From Nostoc sp. TCL240-02 (GTDB lineage: Bacteria > Cyanobacteriota > Cyanobacteriia > Cyanobacteriales > Nostocaceae), in the NCBI RefSeq assembly GCF_013343235.1, contig NZ_CP040094.1, positions 2,790,501 through 2,854,500 of the forward strand: a stretch of DNA of 64,000 bases, read 5' to 3'. The notes beneath the pieces are model-generated. The model did no database searches, had not been told where the DNA came from, and saw only the letters and a program-made list of their open reading frames with translations. The translations under genes were made by a program, and so were the position numbers. This document shows, in pieces, positions 18,199 through 28,292 of this stretch. Each line of letters starts with the position of its first letter. Position 1 is the first letter of the stretch.

Positions 18199-19320
18199 AT
18201 GAATTATTTTGCAACAGTTGCTCGCGGATTAGAAACCCTGGCGGCTCAGGAGTTAGAGCAACTGGGTGCCCATTCGGTGGAGCCAGGGTTTTGCGGTGTC
18301 GCTTTTGAGGGCGATCGCACTTTGCTTTATCGCGTCAACCTCTGGGCTAGGCTACCATTCCGAATTTTGGTGAATATCGATGAGTTTCCATGCCTTGATG
18401 CCGATGATCTCTATCGCGGTATCCAGACTATTGATTGGGTAAACTATTTAACGCCAGACATGACCTTGGTGGTGAATGTCACGGGCAAAAACCAGCACCT
18501 CAACCACAGCCACTTCACATCTCTCCAGGTCAAAAATGCGATCGTTGACCAGCAGAAAGAAAATCTGGGCGAGCGTTCAAATGTAGAGCTTCATGAACCA
18601 GATGTGCGGGTCAATGTTCATATTGAACGCGACTTTTGTACCGTTAAACTCGACAGTTCTGGAAATAGTCTGCACCGTCGAGGCTACCGTCCTGCGGTGG
18701 GAGCAGCCCCTCTCAAGGAATCTCTCGCTGCTGCGCTCATTCAGCTTTCGGGTTGGGAGCCAAACCAGATGTTCTACGATCCTCTCTGTGGATCTGGCAC
18801 TTTACCTTTGGAAGCTAGCTTAAAGGCACTGAATATCGCACCAGGACTGTTTCGTGAGTCCTTTGGATTTGAAACTTGGCTCGATTTTGATTTGTCCCTT
18901 TTAGAAAAGTTGCTTCAAGAAGCTAAGGACAGCCAACTAGATACCCTTCCCGCACCTATTTGGGGAAGCGATCGCGATGAAAATATAATTGAGCAAGCGA
19001 TTAACAATGCTCAAAACTGCGGCGTTGATAACCATGTATGGTTTTCTCAAATGGAGTTAGCTGATGTTGTCGCCCCCGCAGACAGTGGGATTTTATTCTG
19101 CAATCCACCCTATGGCGAACGGCTGGGACGAGATAGCGATTTAGGGGCATTTTACAAACTTTTGGGCGATGTCTTGAAACAGCGCTTCAAAGGCTGGACT
19201 GCATTTGTCCTCAGTGGGAACAAGGAACTGTCTCAATCGATTGGACTAAAATCATCCCGGCGGATTGCGGTGTATAACGGAGCGCTGCCTTGTCAGTTAA
19301 TGAAATATGAGTTGTATTAA
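18199..19320 (+). CDS. THUMP domain class I SAM-dependent RNA methyltransferase (RlmL/YpsC-like)
   Basis: A 373-residue protein with an N-terminal ferredoxin-like/THUMP region (residues 1-160, MNYFATVARGLETLAAQELEQL) and a Rossmann methyltransferase domain. DPLCGSGTLPLEA is the SAM-binding motif and FCNPPYGERLG the catalytic N-P-P-Y of N2-guanine or N6-adenine RNA methyltransferases. It matches the N-terminal half of E. coli RlmL (23S rRNA m2G2445) and Bacillus YpsC. The start lies inside a heptamer repeat with no Shine-Dalgarno sequence, so translation may be weak or leaderless. Confidence 0.87.
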   Translation: MNYFATVARGLETLAAQELEQLGAHSVEPGFCGVAFEGDRTLLYRVNLWARLPFRILVNIDEFPCLDADDLYRGIQTIDWVNYLTPDMTLVVNVTGKNQHLNHSHFTSLQVKNAIVDQQKENLGERSNVELHEPDVRVNVHIERDFCTVKLDSSGNSLHRRGYRPAVGAAPLKESLAAALIQLSGWEPNQMFYDPLCGSGTLPLEASLKALNIAPGLFRESFGFETWLDFDLSLLEKLLQEAKDSQLDTLPAPIWGSDRDENIIEQAINNAQNCGVDNHVWFSQMELADVVAPADSGILFCNPPYGERLGRDSDLGAFYKLLGDVLKQRFKGWTAFVLSGNKELSQSIGLKSSRRIAVYNGALPCQLMKYELY

Positions 19321-19324
19321 GACA

Positions 19325-19346
19325 AAGACGCGATTTATCGCGTCTT
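19325..19346 (+). terminator. Hairpin terminator after the RNA methyltransferase
   Basis: A perfect 10-bp stem (AAGACGCGAT with ATCGCGTCTT) and a TT loop begin 4 bp after the stop codon. The stem is the same core (GACGCGATAAATCGC) found in the dispersed palindromic repeats at 31.5 and 61.8 kb, so a piece of that repeat family may serve as the terminator. Confidence 0.65.
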
Positions 19347-19513
19347 ACCTGTGATATTTTTAATACTCTTTAACAAATTTAAATTTAGTCAAAAAAGGCT
19401 TGAAACCACTTCTGAGTATATATTCTGGCAGTTATTATGACAACGGTTAAAAAAAGTGGCAGTATAATCGGTGACTGACAACCTGCAATTTATTTATAGC
19501 TAAGGGGCTATTT

Positions 19514-19780
19514 ATGTCAGACCAATTCACGTTTACCGTTACCAATGATACCGAACAAGCAATTACAGAGTTATGGGTATCTCTCGATGATGAAGATTGG
19601 GCTTCATTTACCTTGAGTGATTCAGGGATTCCATCGGGTGAAACAGTAACAATTGCTTGGGCTGAATATACGAATGATTCGCCCTGTGAATGGTACATAT
19701 CTGCTGTATTTGAAGATGAATCAGAAAGTGAGTCAGCCGTATTTAACTTCTGTGAAGAACCAGCTTTAACGTTCGGCTAA
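19514..19780 (+). CDS. Small acidic hypothetical protein
   Basis: An 88-residue, strongly acidic protein (MSDQFTFTVTNDTEQAITELW) with alternating hydrophobic and polar residues typical of a small beta-sandwich, and two cysteines. A TAAGGGG motif 8 bp upstream supports the start. No signal peptide. I do not recognise a family. The segment 19781-20005 after it holds no gene, only non-coding sequence with HIP1-like sites. Confidence 0.5.
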   Translation: MSDQFTFTVTNDTEQAITELWVSLDDEDWASFTLSDSGIPSGETVTIAWAEYTNDSPCEWYISAVFEDESESESAVFNFCEEPALTFG

Positions 19781-20005
19781 ATTCCCCAGTGCGATTGCCT
19801 ACGGCGGACGTGTACGCCATCGCGCTTGATGCATGATTGCATATCGACTCCAGCCATAAAAACCAAAGCCCTGCCTCGAAAGCATCTAGGTGGGGCTTGA
19901 TATTAAAATTGATATTGGCAATACCAGATAATGGTGTAAGAAGCGATCGCTCTCAACCCCAAATCGGATGTTTGGACTGTGATCGCATTCACGGCTCCAA
20001 ACTAA

Positions 20006-21557
20006 TTATACTTTAGCGATTGTACTAACAGTCCCTAATAGCTTATTACTTAAATCGCCAAGTAACGATCTAAAAAATAATAATGTATTTTTATCGTCAA
20101 TTATCAACTTTCTAACCGCACTTTCATATTTCTGACGATCCTGAAAACCAAGAGATTCTGAAATCTTAGCTAAAACTTCCGTTTCTCTTACAGGATAGCG
20201 AGATATCAAGGAGTTATAATCCTTCTTTTGCACATATTCATCGAAAATAACTTTTTCTTTCTTTAATTAATTCGCTTTTTAAATCGATTTCAATACTAAA
20301 TATATCTTGATTCAGGATATCCTTATGCTTGGGTAATACTCCCATAATTTTGCTACGAACTCTTTTTTCACTTAAGCGAGATGACAATCTATCTTTATGC
20401 TTACAAATGTTAGGAATAATAGACGATAAAGCTTTATCCTTTAAAGCCACTGGATCTTCTCCAGTAGTATTCGCAACTCTATTTGCAATCTTATTTATAA
20501 TTTCTACATGATAGTAAAGTGACTCAACAGAGTAGCAAGATAAAGCAAATATTCCTTTTTCAATTAGCTTATGAATTTGTTCTTGAGTGCGATCGTCTAC
20601 ATCAATTAACCCAAATGCATTTATCCAGTGAAGCTCCTCAGTTCTTTTTATGCCCTCAACAGCCCTCTCAACATTGACGCAATTGCCTTGAGGTATTACT
20701 GATACATCTGGATATATCAACTGATAAATTTGCCTGTCTAGACTCTCATACTCGCCTTCTATGAATAATATATTCCTTTTTGCACCGAGAATATCCTTTT
20801 TTAGGTCTTGGGAAATGTTTTCTGATGCGGTTATTAAATCAGCGTCCCAACCAGTTATAGTATTTCCTGACCAAGTACATCCTCTTACCATTAGTACACT
20901 AGAACTCGGATTATCCAAGGGAAGAAATACATAGTGGGTTGATATGATGAAGGTACAATCCGCACGTTTTTGAAAAAGTGATGATAATAATGGTGAAACG
21001 ATAGAACGATGCAAATGCCTCTCAGGTTCGTCAATAATAATTAGTGATCCAGATTTTGCCGTTAACACATCAGCAGCGATTAAAAGCGCATTTCTTTCTC
21101 CGTCAGATAGCTCCGCAACACTGTAATAATCATTGCCATTCTTTGTTGCAAAAAGTTGAGCGTCTTGTCCTAGATTAATCTTAACTGTAATATTTGCAGT
21201 AGCTAACAATTCATTAATAGTATTTATAGGAGCTTCATTACATGATAGTGCTTTTGCCGTATCAATATCTTTGTTATCAACAGCTGTAGCGATACTTCTG
21301 GCTCTAATATTTTCAGAATCAATCAAATCAAAGATCGATAAGCTTGATCTTTGTTCATAATAGTCATCCATCCATCTTGATTGAATATTAGCATCAGAAC
21401 TCATTATACTGACTTCAATCTGTTTTTTTGATGCTGCCGTCATTTCCATTGCATTAGATCTGAACCATGTTTTTCGATGTGCCAATATTCTCTTACTATT
21501 ATTACGATTGTTGGTATACAAGTGCTGCATAAGACTAGACTTGCCTACACCATTCGC
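20006..21557 (-). pseudogene. Truncated and frameshifted AAA ATPase / DUF4435-type protein
   Basis: Two open frames (21641-20238 and 20233-20006) form one gene if a +1 frameshift is corrected in an A-rich run near 20255: one frame ends ELIKERKSYFR while the other continues KVIFDEYVQKKDYNS. The protein has a Walker A motif (ANGVGKSSL), an ABC-type signature (LSDGERNAL), Walker B (LIIIDEPERHLHR) and a C-terminal part resembling DUF4435. The residues before Walker A are missing: the coding sequence breaks into a heptamer repeat at about 21558, so the upstream frame (MGYFYRIFLNIQHFWYL) is not genuine. Related ATPases belong to OLD-like defence proteins. An IS4-like element lies just upstream. Almost certainly inactive. 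Confidence 0.75.
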
Positions 21558-21559
21558 AC

Positions 21560-21593
21560 GAGTAATGAGTAATAAGTAATAAGTAATGAGTAA
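21560..21593. repeat. Short tandem repeat (AGTAATG/AGTAATA)n
   Basis: Repeats of the heptamers GAGTAAT and AAGTAAT replace the 5' end of the ATPase gene, between its Walker A codons and the IS4-like transposase. This is an STRR typical of Nostoc-like genomes and marks the break point of the truncated gene. Confidence 0.75.
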
Positions 21594-21680
21594 ATACCAG
21601 AAGTGTTGAATGTTAAGAAAAATCCGATAAAAATAGCCCAAAATATGGTAGTTTTGGGCTAAGGCTTAAAATATATTAGT

Positions 21681-22709
21681 TTGATTGTGATTATAAATTC
21701 ATTTCCCAAAATTGTCAAAGATATACTGAAAAGCCTGCCAAAAAACGATTATCCAGTATTGAACAGTCGTCTGTTTTTTGAGTGCTGGCTATCCTATGCC
21801 CTGGATAACAGCTTAACAAGTATGCGAGATTTGTTTAACAGATTAAATAACAATTGTTTTGAGGTAGATATTTCTACTTTCTCTAAAGCAAATTTACATC
21901 GAAGCCAAAAACCTTTTCAAGAGATTTACCAAAAATTAAATGAATTAGTACAGAAGAAAGTTCAAAAAAAGTTACACAATAAATATGCAATTTGTCCAAT
22001 AGATTCAACAATTATTACTCTCACAAGTAAATTGTTATGGGTACTAGGTCATCATCAAGTCAAGCTGTTTAGTTCCTTAAATCTCTCCACAGGAAGCCCA
22101 GAAGATAACTTCATCAATTTTGGACATGACCATGATTATAAATTTGGTTCCAAAATGATGTCTAGTCTCCCAATAAATGCTGTTGGAGTAATGGATAGGG
22201 GTTTTGCTGGATTAAAATTTATCCAAGAATTAGTACAAGAAAACAAATATTTTGTTTTGCGGATAAAAAACAATTGGAAACTAGAATTTGATGGCTCAAA
22301 TGGATTGGTCAAAGTTGGTGCATCTGATGATGCTCAAGCTTATAGAGTAATTAATTTCTGTGATTTAGAGACAAAAACCGAGTTTCGCTTAGTGACTAAT
22401 TTACCAGAGTCGGGAGATGCAGCTGTTCATGATGATGAAATTAGGGATATTTATCGATTACGTTGGGGAGTTGAATTGTTGTGGAAGTTTTTAAAGATGC
22501 ACTTAAAACTTGACAAACTCATTACCAAAAACGTCAATGGTATTACCATACAAATTTACGTGAGCTTGATAGCCTATCTGATTTTACAGCTTTTATCTAT
22601 TCCCGAACAATGGGGACATACACTATTAGATAAATTCCGCTATCTTCAATCTTGTATGTGTCAGAAAATCAGCTATGTTCATTGGTTTGAGGAGATGATG
22701 TTTTGCTGA
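21681..22709 (+). CDS. IS4-like transposase
   Basis: A 342-residue DDE transposase, probably starting at a TTG or GTG near 21681. The catalytic aspartates are in CPIDSTIITL and VMDRGFAGLKF, and the Y-x6-E-type motif in YRLRWGVELLWKFLKMHLKLD. Length suits a complete IS4-group transposase. A 9-bp hairpin (AGCCCAAAA/TTTTGGGCT) at 21635-21660 lies just upstream and could be a transcription stop that shields the element. I could not identify convincing inverted repeats on the right, so element ends are not assigned. Confidence 0.82.
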   Translation: MIVIINSFPKIVKDILKSLPKNDYPVLNSRLFFECWLSYALDNSLTSMRDLFNRLNNNCFEVDISTFSKANLHRSQKPFQEIYQKLNELVQKKVQKKLHNKYAICPIDSTIITLTSKLLWVLGHHQVKLFSSLNLSTGSPEDNFINFGHDHDYKFGSKMMSSLPINAVGVMDRGFAGLKFIQELVQENKYFVLRIKNNWKLEFDGSNGLVKVGASDDAQAYRVINFCDLETKTEFRLVTNLPESGDAAVHDDEIRDIYRLRWGVELLWKFLKMHLKLDKLITKNVNGITIQIYVSLIAYLILQLLSIPEQWGHTLLDKFRYLQSCMCQKISYVHWFEEMMFC

Positions 22710-23046
22710 CTAATTTAAGCTTTTGAGACTTAGTGTAACTAATAATGTAAAGTTTTGTATCAGCATTCAACATTTCTGCATTCGCACCTAGTACAAAAAT
22801 AACTCCCCCTTCTCTTAAAGGGATATTTATAGGCTCTGATATGCTTGAATTGAAACTAAATAAAAATTGTTAATTCATCAATAAACTTCCATATCTATGA
22901 TTTCCTTTGTGTCAGCTTTCATATTGCTAATTTAGCCAGACAACTTCAGCCTAACATGACAACTATAAGCAATAACGCCTAAAAAAATGTCTTGATCGCT
23001 TCGATCTCTTGTAGTTTTTCAACAGACGATGGATCGCTCTCAACCT
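22710..23046. other. Intergenic region, right flank of the IS4-like gene
   Basis: About 340 bp of AT-rich non-coding sequence. It may contain the right end of the IS4-like element, but no inverted repeat matching the left side is clear. No RNA gene is seen. Confidence 0.3.
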
Positions 23047-23092
23047 AAAATCTGAAATAGTGACTGCAATTGCATTCACTATTTCAGATTTT
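23047..23092 (-). terminator. Long hairpin at the 3' end of the FAD oxidoreductase gene
   Basis: A perfect 17-bp inverted repeat (23047-23063 with 23076-23092) encloses the inner palindrome TGCAATTGCA. It overlaps the last codons of the leftward oxidoreductase gene and probably terminates that transcript. Confidence 0.65.
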
Positions 23093-24703
23093 ACGATCGC
23101 AATTTTTCAAAATACTTAAAGCCACCGCCTCTGCTACCTTAATCCCATCAATACCAGCCGAGAGAATTCCCCCTGCATATCCCGCGCCTTCACCAGCCGG
23201 ATAAAGACCGACTGTATTTAAACTCTGATAATCCTCTTTGCGTTTAATCCGAATCGGTGATGACGTGCGGGTTTCCACCCCAGTCAAAACGGCATCATCC
23301 ATCGCAAAACCTTTAATTTGTTTATCAAAAGCGGGAATGGCTTCACGAATGGCTGCGATCGCATAATCTGGTAAACTTTGGCTCAAATCACCCAAATGTA
23401 CCCCTGGTGTATAAGACGGTTTAACACTGCCCAATGTTGTCGAGGGACGATGGTTAAGAAAGTCTCCCACTAACTGCCCTGGCGCTTCATAAGTTCCGCC
23501 GCCCAATTCAAAAGCCCGTTCTTCTAAACGTCGTTGAAAGTCAATTCCCGCCAAAGCATTTCCCGGATAATCTTCGGGGGTAATGCCCACAACGATCGCG
23601 CTGTTGGCATTGCGCTCATTGCGAGAGTATTGGCTCATCCCATTGGTGACAAGTCGCCCCGGTTCTGATGCAGCTGCAACTACCAATCCCCCCGGACACA
23701 TACAGAAACTATAGACGGAACGACCATTTTGGCAATGGTGAACCAGTTTGTAATCAGCAGCACCTAAAAGCTTATGACCAGCTTGAGCGCCGAAACGACA
23801 TTGGTCGATGAGAGTCTGGGGATGTTCGACCCGAAAGCCGATGGAAAATGGTTTCGGTTCAATGTAAACCCCGCGCTCAAATAGCATTTGAAAGGTATCA
23901 CGGGCGCTGTGACCCACTGCCAGAACTACATAATCGCTGGCGATATATTCCCCACTGGCGAGGGTGACTCCCCGCACCTGTCCATTTTCGATGTTGATAT
24001 CTTCCACCCGACTTTCAAAACGAATTTCACCCCCGAGGGATTCGATTTTAGCCCGCATACTTTGAACAATTCCTACCAGTTTGAATGTACCGATATGGGG
24101 TTTGTTGATATAAAGAATTTCCGGTGAGGCTCCCGCATTCACAAGTTCGGTTAGTACCTTGCGCCCATAATGCTGAGGATCTTTAACTTGACTGTAGAGT
24201 TTGCCATCGGAAAATGTACCCGCACCACCTTCGCCAAACTGGGCATTAGATTCGGGGTTGAAGTCTGATTTTTTCTTCCAAAAGCCAAAGGTATCAGCAG
24301 TGCGATCGCGAACTTTTTTCCCACGTTCTAAAATGATGGGACGGAACCCCATTTGCGCCAGCATCAAACCCGCAAACAAGCCACAAGGCCCAGTACCAAT
24401 GACAATGGGGCGAATCGCCAAATTGCTTGGTGCTTTTACCACTGGGCGATAAGTCATGTCTGGCGTAACTATCACATGGGGATCTTTTTTCAGGCGCTTG
24501 AGTAGATGAGTTTCCTGAGTCGTTTCTACATCAAGAATATAAACAAGGGTAATCTCTCCTTTCTTACGGGCATCGTAGCTACGCTTGAAGATGGAATAGC
24601 TGATCAATTCTTCGTCCGTAATTTGCAGCTTTTTGAGGATGGCAGTCTTGATCTCATCTTCAGGATGATCGAGCGGGAGCTTTACTTCTGTGAGTCGTAA
24701 CAT
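23084..24703 (-). CDS. NAD(P)/FAD-dependent oxidoreductase
   Basis: A 539-residue flavoprotein starting at ATG 24703 (MLRLTEVKLPLDHPED); 16 further in-frame codons upstream look spurious. The first 90 residues form a small domain with RSYDARKKGEITLVYILDV. The dinucleotide-binding motif is IVIGTGPCGLFAGLMLA near residue 98, followed by ESNAQFGEGGAGTFSDGKLY and a C-terminal YPAGEGAGYAGGILSAGIDG. The family is conserved in bacteria and plants and often annotated as an uncharacterised FAD-dependent dehydrogenase. The substrate is unknown. Confidence 0.87.
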   Translation of the reverse strand: MLRLTEVKLPLDHPEDEIKTAILKKLQITDEELISYSIFKRSYDARKKGEITLVYILDVETTQETHLLKRLKKDPHVIVTPDMTYRPVVKAPSNLAIRPIVIGTGPCGLFAGLMLAQMGFRPIILERGKKVRDRTADTFGFWKKKSDFNPESNAQFGEGGAGTFSDGKLYSQVKDPQHYGRKVLTELVNAGASPEILYINKPHIGTFKLVGIVQSMRAKIESLGGEIRFESRVEDINIENGQVRGVTLASGEYIASDYVVLAVGHSARDTFQMLFERGVYIEPKPFSIGFRVEHPQTLIDQCRFGAQAGHKLLGAADYKLVHHCQNGRSVYSFCMCPGGLVVAAASEPGRLVTNGMSQYSRNERNANSAIVVGITPEDYPGNALAGIDFQRRLEERAFELGGGTYEAPGQLVGDFLNHRPSTTLGSVKPSYTPGVHLGDLSQSLPDYAIAAIREAIPAFDKQIKGFAMDDAVLTGVETRTSSPIRIKRKEDYQSLNTVGLYPAGEGAGYAGGILSAGIDGIKVAEAVALSILKNCDRKI

Positions 24704-24768
24704 GGCGAGGAGAAATTCATACTTGTCTATCAAAATCTTAATCAAAATCACTGTGGTACGGCTAATAC

Positions 24769-25800
24769 TTAAACCAGACTGACAGCCGACTCTAACATTC
24801 GTATTGTCCCAAGTTCAGCATCTATTTCTACTTCTAAACCGATTGGCAAGGTAAATTTATCTTTAATATGACCAATCATTGAACCATACCAAGCAGGAAT
24901 CCCTAAAGGAAGTATGCGATCTTGCAATACTTGCATTAATGTAAATGATGGTTCATCTCCAAGTTTACATTTAGTGCATTGCCCAAAGATAAAGCCAGCA
25001 ATTTGATTAAGTATGCCAGCAGTTTTTAACTGCGTCAGCATTCTATCTATCCGGTAAACATCCTCGCCAATTTCTTCCACAAACAGAATGCTTTTGTTCC
25101 AAGAAGGTAGGTAAGGTGAACCTACCATTGCTGATAGCACTGATAAGTTTCCACCTACAAGTTTACCTCTCGCCTTTCCTGGTGCTATTGTCTCCACCCG
25201 CACTTCGCTAGGGTTGAGATTTTGCATAGTCACAGCTTCACCATTAAATAGTATGCGCTTGAAGTAATCGACTGTAAATTGATTCCAAGTAGACGTAGCA
25301 ACTGGCCCGTGAAAAGTAATCATTTGACTACGGGCATTAATTGCCAACAACAGGGTAGTAATATCGCTGTAACCAATGATAATTTTCGGATGTGAGCGGA
25401 TCAGCGAGTAATTTAGTAGGGGTAAAATGCGATTGCAACCCCAACCACCACGCATGGCAATAATTGCTTTGATGGTGCGATCGCTAAACATCAAGTTTAC
25501 ATCGTGGGCGCGATCGATATCTTTACCCGCTAAATAGCCGTAACGGTCTAGAATATGCTTCCCCAACTTGACTTTTAACCCTAATTGGGAAAGTGATTGC
25601 TGTGCTGCTTCGATATCTTTAGTGTCTACAATACCCGCAGGGGCGATTAATCCTACAGTATCACCCACTTGTAGGTGTGACGGCTTGCGGATGATGTTTG
25701 GAGATGGCTTACCTGCAGCAGTAAATGCTGGTATCTGGGTGGCTAAGGTAGCTAGTCCACAGGTTGTAATAAATTCCCGACGTTTGATATTCATAACCAT
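24769..25800 (-). CDS. S66 family LD-carboxypeptidase (LdcA/MccF-like)
   Basis: A 343-residue exported peptidase. The N-terminus has a twin-arginine-type signal (KRREFITTCGLATLATQIPAF). The nucleophile serine is in IIGYSDITTLL, a catalytic glutamate in ILFVEEIGEDVYRIDRML and a histidine in YGSMIGHIKDKFTLPIG. The family cleaves L,D-peptide bonds in murein tetrapeptides or amide bonds in microcin C-like compounds. A Tat signal suggests a periplasmic role in peptidoglycan recycling. It lies 65 bp upstream of the oxidoreductase gene on the same strand. Confidence 0.88.
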   Translation of the reverse strand: MVMNIKRREFITTCGLATLATQIPAFTAAGKPSPNIIRKPSHLQVGDTVGLIAPAGIVDTKDIEAAQQSLSQLGLKVKLGKHILDRYGYLAGKDIDRAHDVNLMFSDRTIKAIIAMRGGWGCNRILPLLNYSLIRSHPKIIIGYSDITTLLLAINARSQMITFHGPVATSTWNQFTVDYFKRILFNGEAVTMQNLNPSEVRVETIAPGKARGKLVGGNLSVLSAMVGSPYLPSWNKSILFVEEIGEDVYRIDRMLTQLKTAGILNQIAGFIFGQCTKCKLGDEPSFTLMQVLQDRILPLGIPAWYGSMIGHIKDKFTLPIGLEVEIDAELGTIRMLESAVSLV

Positions 25801-26131
25801 TTAGTTGGGGACTAGAGACTGTTTTCGTAATACCCAGTACCCAGTTTTGTAAAGGCGATCGCATCAGTAGGGTAAATTTTTCATGCTCTTTTTGCCTACA
25901 AGCGAAATCCAGCAACTGGGGAAGGTTCAGCGGCGATGCGAACATCTTGACCAAGAGCCACAAGTCTTTTTGCCCGTACCAGACACAGCTGAATCTAGCG
26001 CAGCCTTCCCTGTTGCGTCAATCTTCCCAGTCACTATTTTTTGTTAGCGATCGCTTGACTTTTAAGACAGTCGCTACTATTTCTCTTAACCCAAGCGTAT
26101 TGGATGGACTATAAGTCTCTAGTCAATTCAC
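25801..26131. other. Intergenic region with short repeats
   Basis: A 331-bp spacer with a short (CAGTACC)-type heptamer repeat near 25833-25845 and HIP1-like sites. Open frames here are short and have no recognisable product. Confidence 0.35.
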
Positions 26132-27616
26132 TTATTTATCCTTTACTAAGTTAGAAAATAGCCTCTGCCAATCAATAGAGTTAACAGTATTGTCTGTCTG
26201 TTTTACCTCAAAGGTGATATTACAAGCTGGTGCTATTTTTAGCGCTTGCACGCAAAGTTCTGCCACATCTTCACGGCTGATTTTGCCCTTAATATTATCG
26301 CCTTGCTCAAATATTAATTCCTTACCCCCTGGTTCCTCAGTTAAAGCACAAGGTCTAATAATCGTATAAGGAATTCCGCTTTCTCTTAAACTATCTTCTC
26401 CCTTCAACTTCCAAGTTAGAATTCCTCCTAATTGGTCATTTAATTTCACTGCTGGCGGTTCTTCATCTAAATTAATGCCAGGGCGACCGGGACGAGTTAC
26501 GCCTGCTGAACTGACTAGGATAAATTGTGGTAAAGTTGTACCACCGTAAGCCTTAATTGATTCCAATTGCAAAGTAAAACCACCAGGGGAAAATTTGGGA
26601 TTCAAAGCTCCATCATATTCAAATTTGCTCAACATCAATTGGAATGAACAAATTTTAGTCTGCTCAATAGGCGGCGCATCTTTGACAACTTTTGCCCGAA
26701 AGACGGGAATCAAATCTGCAAAGGGAATGTGAACATTTATCCAAGTATTAGCTACTGTGTCAAAAGAATAGCTGTAGCCAATGCCATCCCATTTTGTATC
26801 TGTTCGTAGGAAGATTTTATAACGTTGTCCATCACCTTTGATGTGCAATTTCACACCTTCATAACCGGATAAGTTGAAAGGGGGATCAAAATTCTTAGTT
26901 CTAACAGAAGCAAATCCGCCAGAGTTAGCAGTGGAGACATTACCAGCAAACAAAGCTGTATTTTCTACTAATTGAATATTACTGGCACTCACGCCACCCA
27001 TGACAACATCATCCAATGCCCCCCAGTTATCTTTTAATTCTGCTGATGGCTTGGTGAAATCAAATATTATTTTTTCGTTTCCTTGGGGCAGATATTTTGC
27101 GGCCGCTTGGACTAAGTTTTTGACACCTTGATATTCTACATTTTCTGGGGTGTCGCCAACAATTTCTGGTTGGTAAAATTTAACACCTTGATAATATTTT
27201 GCTCTATCGGCTGTGTCTCCTTCAACTGGTTGCACGCGTACTGCTGTGCAGCAAACTACAGCTTGGATATCAGCCATAACTAAAGGAGTTAAAGTTTCTG
27301 GTTTTGTGATATCCGCAACTACTAAGTCTATGTCATTACCTAGAATCGACCGTGCTTTGTCAATGTCTCGAACTAGAGCGCGAACTTTATAACCACGTTG
27401 GAGCGATCGCTGCACTACTCGTTTACCTACACCACCTGTTGCACCTGCTACTAGTATTACACCCACGTTTCTTCCTCCATTGGGTCTATCTTGATTATCC
27501 TTTGGACGGCCTTGGATTAAATGCTGTACCCAGTTGAGGAAAGGAATTACCTCAAAGTAAGTCAGGGTTTCGATAAACCTGCCTAAGTCCCATTGAGAAC
27601 GATTTTTGTCAGTCAT
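26132..27616 (-). CDS. NAD(P)-binding SDR-like / CIA30 domain fusion protein
   Basis: A 494-residue protein. The start is ATG 27616, preceded by GAGGA at 7 bp; the longer frame to 27679 begins inside a terminator hairpin. The N-terminal NAD(P)-binding domain has GATGGVGKRVVQRSLQRGYKV. A CIA30-like beta-sandwich is inserted at about residues 180-345 (DNWGALDDVVMGGVSAS and GFTLQLESIKAYGG), after which the Rossmann part resumes (FILVSSAGVTRPGRPGINL). CIA30 relatives assist complex I assembly; in cyanobacteria and plants such fusions are uncharacterised and may act on photosynthetic or respiratory complexes. Confidence 0.85.
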   Translation of the reverse strand: MTDKNRSQWDLGRFIETLTYFEVIPFLNWVQHLIQGRPKDNQDRPNGGRNVGVILVAGATGGVGKRVVQRSLQRGYKVRALVRDIDKARSILGNDIDLVVADITKPETLTPLVMADIQAVVCCTAVRVQPVEGDTADRAKYYQGVKFYQPEIVGDTPENVEYQGVKNLVQAAAKYLPQGNEKIIFDFTKPSAELKDNWGALDDVVMGGVSASNIQLVENTALFAGNVSTANSGGFASVRTKNFDPPFNLSGYEGVKLHIKGDGQRYKIFLRTDTKWDGIGYSYSFDTVANTWINVHIPFADLIPVFRAKVVKDAPPIEQTKICSFQLMLSKFEYDGALNPKFSPGGFTLQLESIKAYGGTTLPQFILVSSAGVTRPGRPGINLDEEPPAVKLNDQLGGILTWKLKGEDSLRESGIPYTIIRPCALTEEPGGKELIFEQGDNIKGKISREDVAELCVQALKIAPACNITFEVKQTDNTVNSIDWQRLFSNLVKDK

Positions 27617-27671
27617 CTTTGCGTCCTCATAACTTTCTTCAGGGTAACTGAAAGTTTGAGAAATTTTAAAA

Positions 27672-27691
27672 CCCTTCATCCAAATGAAGGG
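27672..27691 (-). terminator. Hairpin terminator for the leftward transposase remnant
   Basis: An 8-bp stem (CCCTTCAT/ATGAAGGG) with a 4-nt loop, followed on the minus strand by TTTTAAAATTT. It lies just after the stop of the leftward transposase remnant and before the next leftward gene. Confidence 0.65.
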
Positions 27692-27699
27692 CTATTACA

Positions 27700-28285
27700 T
27701 CAGGTCAGAGGAATTATTTTACACAATTCTTGGAACAGTAAGTTAACTACCTTACTCATCAACTTCCCCTGAATGTGTTTGGCACCCAGCAGCTTCTCAC
27801 CTTGTTCAGTAACGTTAGCTTTAAGTGAGTCGCGGTAGTTAATCAATTCCTTGGTTAGTTCGTTCTCTGGTAGCCTTCCAGTTTCCACACCAGTTAAGAC
27901 GTACTGCCACAGACTGATTCGACATAATGACGAACCGCTAGGCTTTTCAACAAGTCCATCTCCTGACTGTTCCAGAACAGTACCCATACCCAAACGCATC
28001 TTGAAAGTGTCGCGGCTGCGGTTGCGTTTAATTCGTTTGGTGTCGCCAGCTAATCGCCGGACTGTGGTTTGTCCGTCTTTACGTTCGCGCTCCGTTTTCT
28101 TCACCTCCCGCACTTCATACTCAATTACGGCCCTGCCGTTGACACCCAAAATGACTCGAATGGGTAGATTCTGGTGAGTAAACGCGATCGCACTCTCAAC
28201 CCAAAACCGAATTTGTCAAACACGCTCATGTAAGGTTTAAATGCAGTCTGGGCTAACATCTGAGCAATCCTTGCCTCGATGTGCT
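27700..28285 (-). pseudogene. C-terminal fragment of a transposase-like gene
   Basis: The leftward frame from 28149 (LGVNGRAVIEYEVREVKK ... LCRISLWQYVLTGVETGR) continues upstream in another frame as FDKFGFGLRVRSRLLTRIYPFES. Adding one T in a T-run near 28150 joins them as IYPFESFLGVNGRAV. The layout recalls the C-terminal half of transposases of the IS110-like group, though I am not certain of the family. The 5' part is cut off by an inserted IS1634-type remnant at 28293. Inactive. Confidence 0.5.
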
Positions 28286-28292
28286 GTTCATA

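Noticed and set aside
21558..21641. N-terminal extension of the ATPase with hydrophobic residues as a membrane anchor
   Set aside because: These codons are a translated heptamer repeat and the region upstream of Walker A is simply missing.
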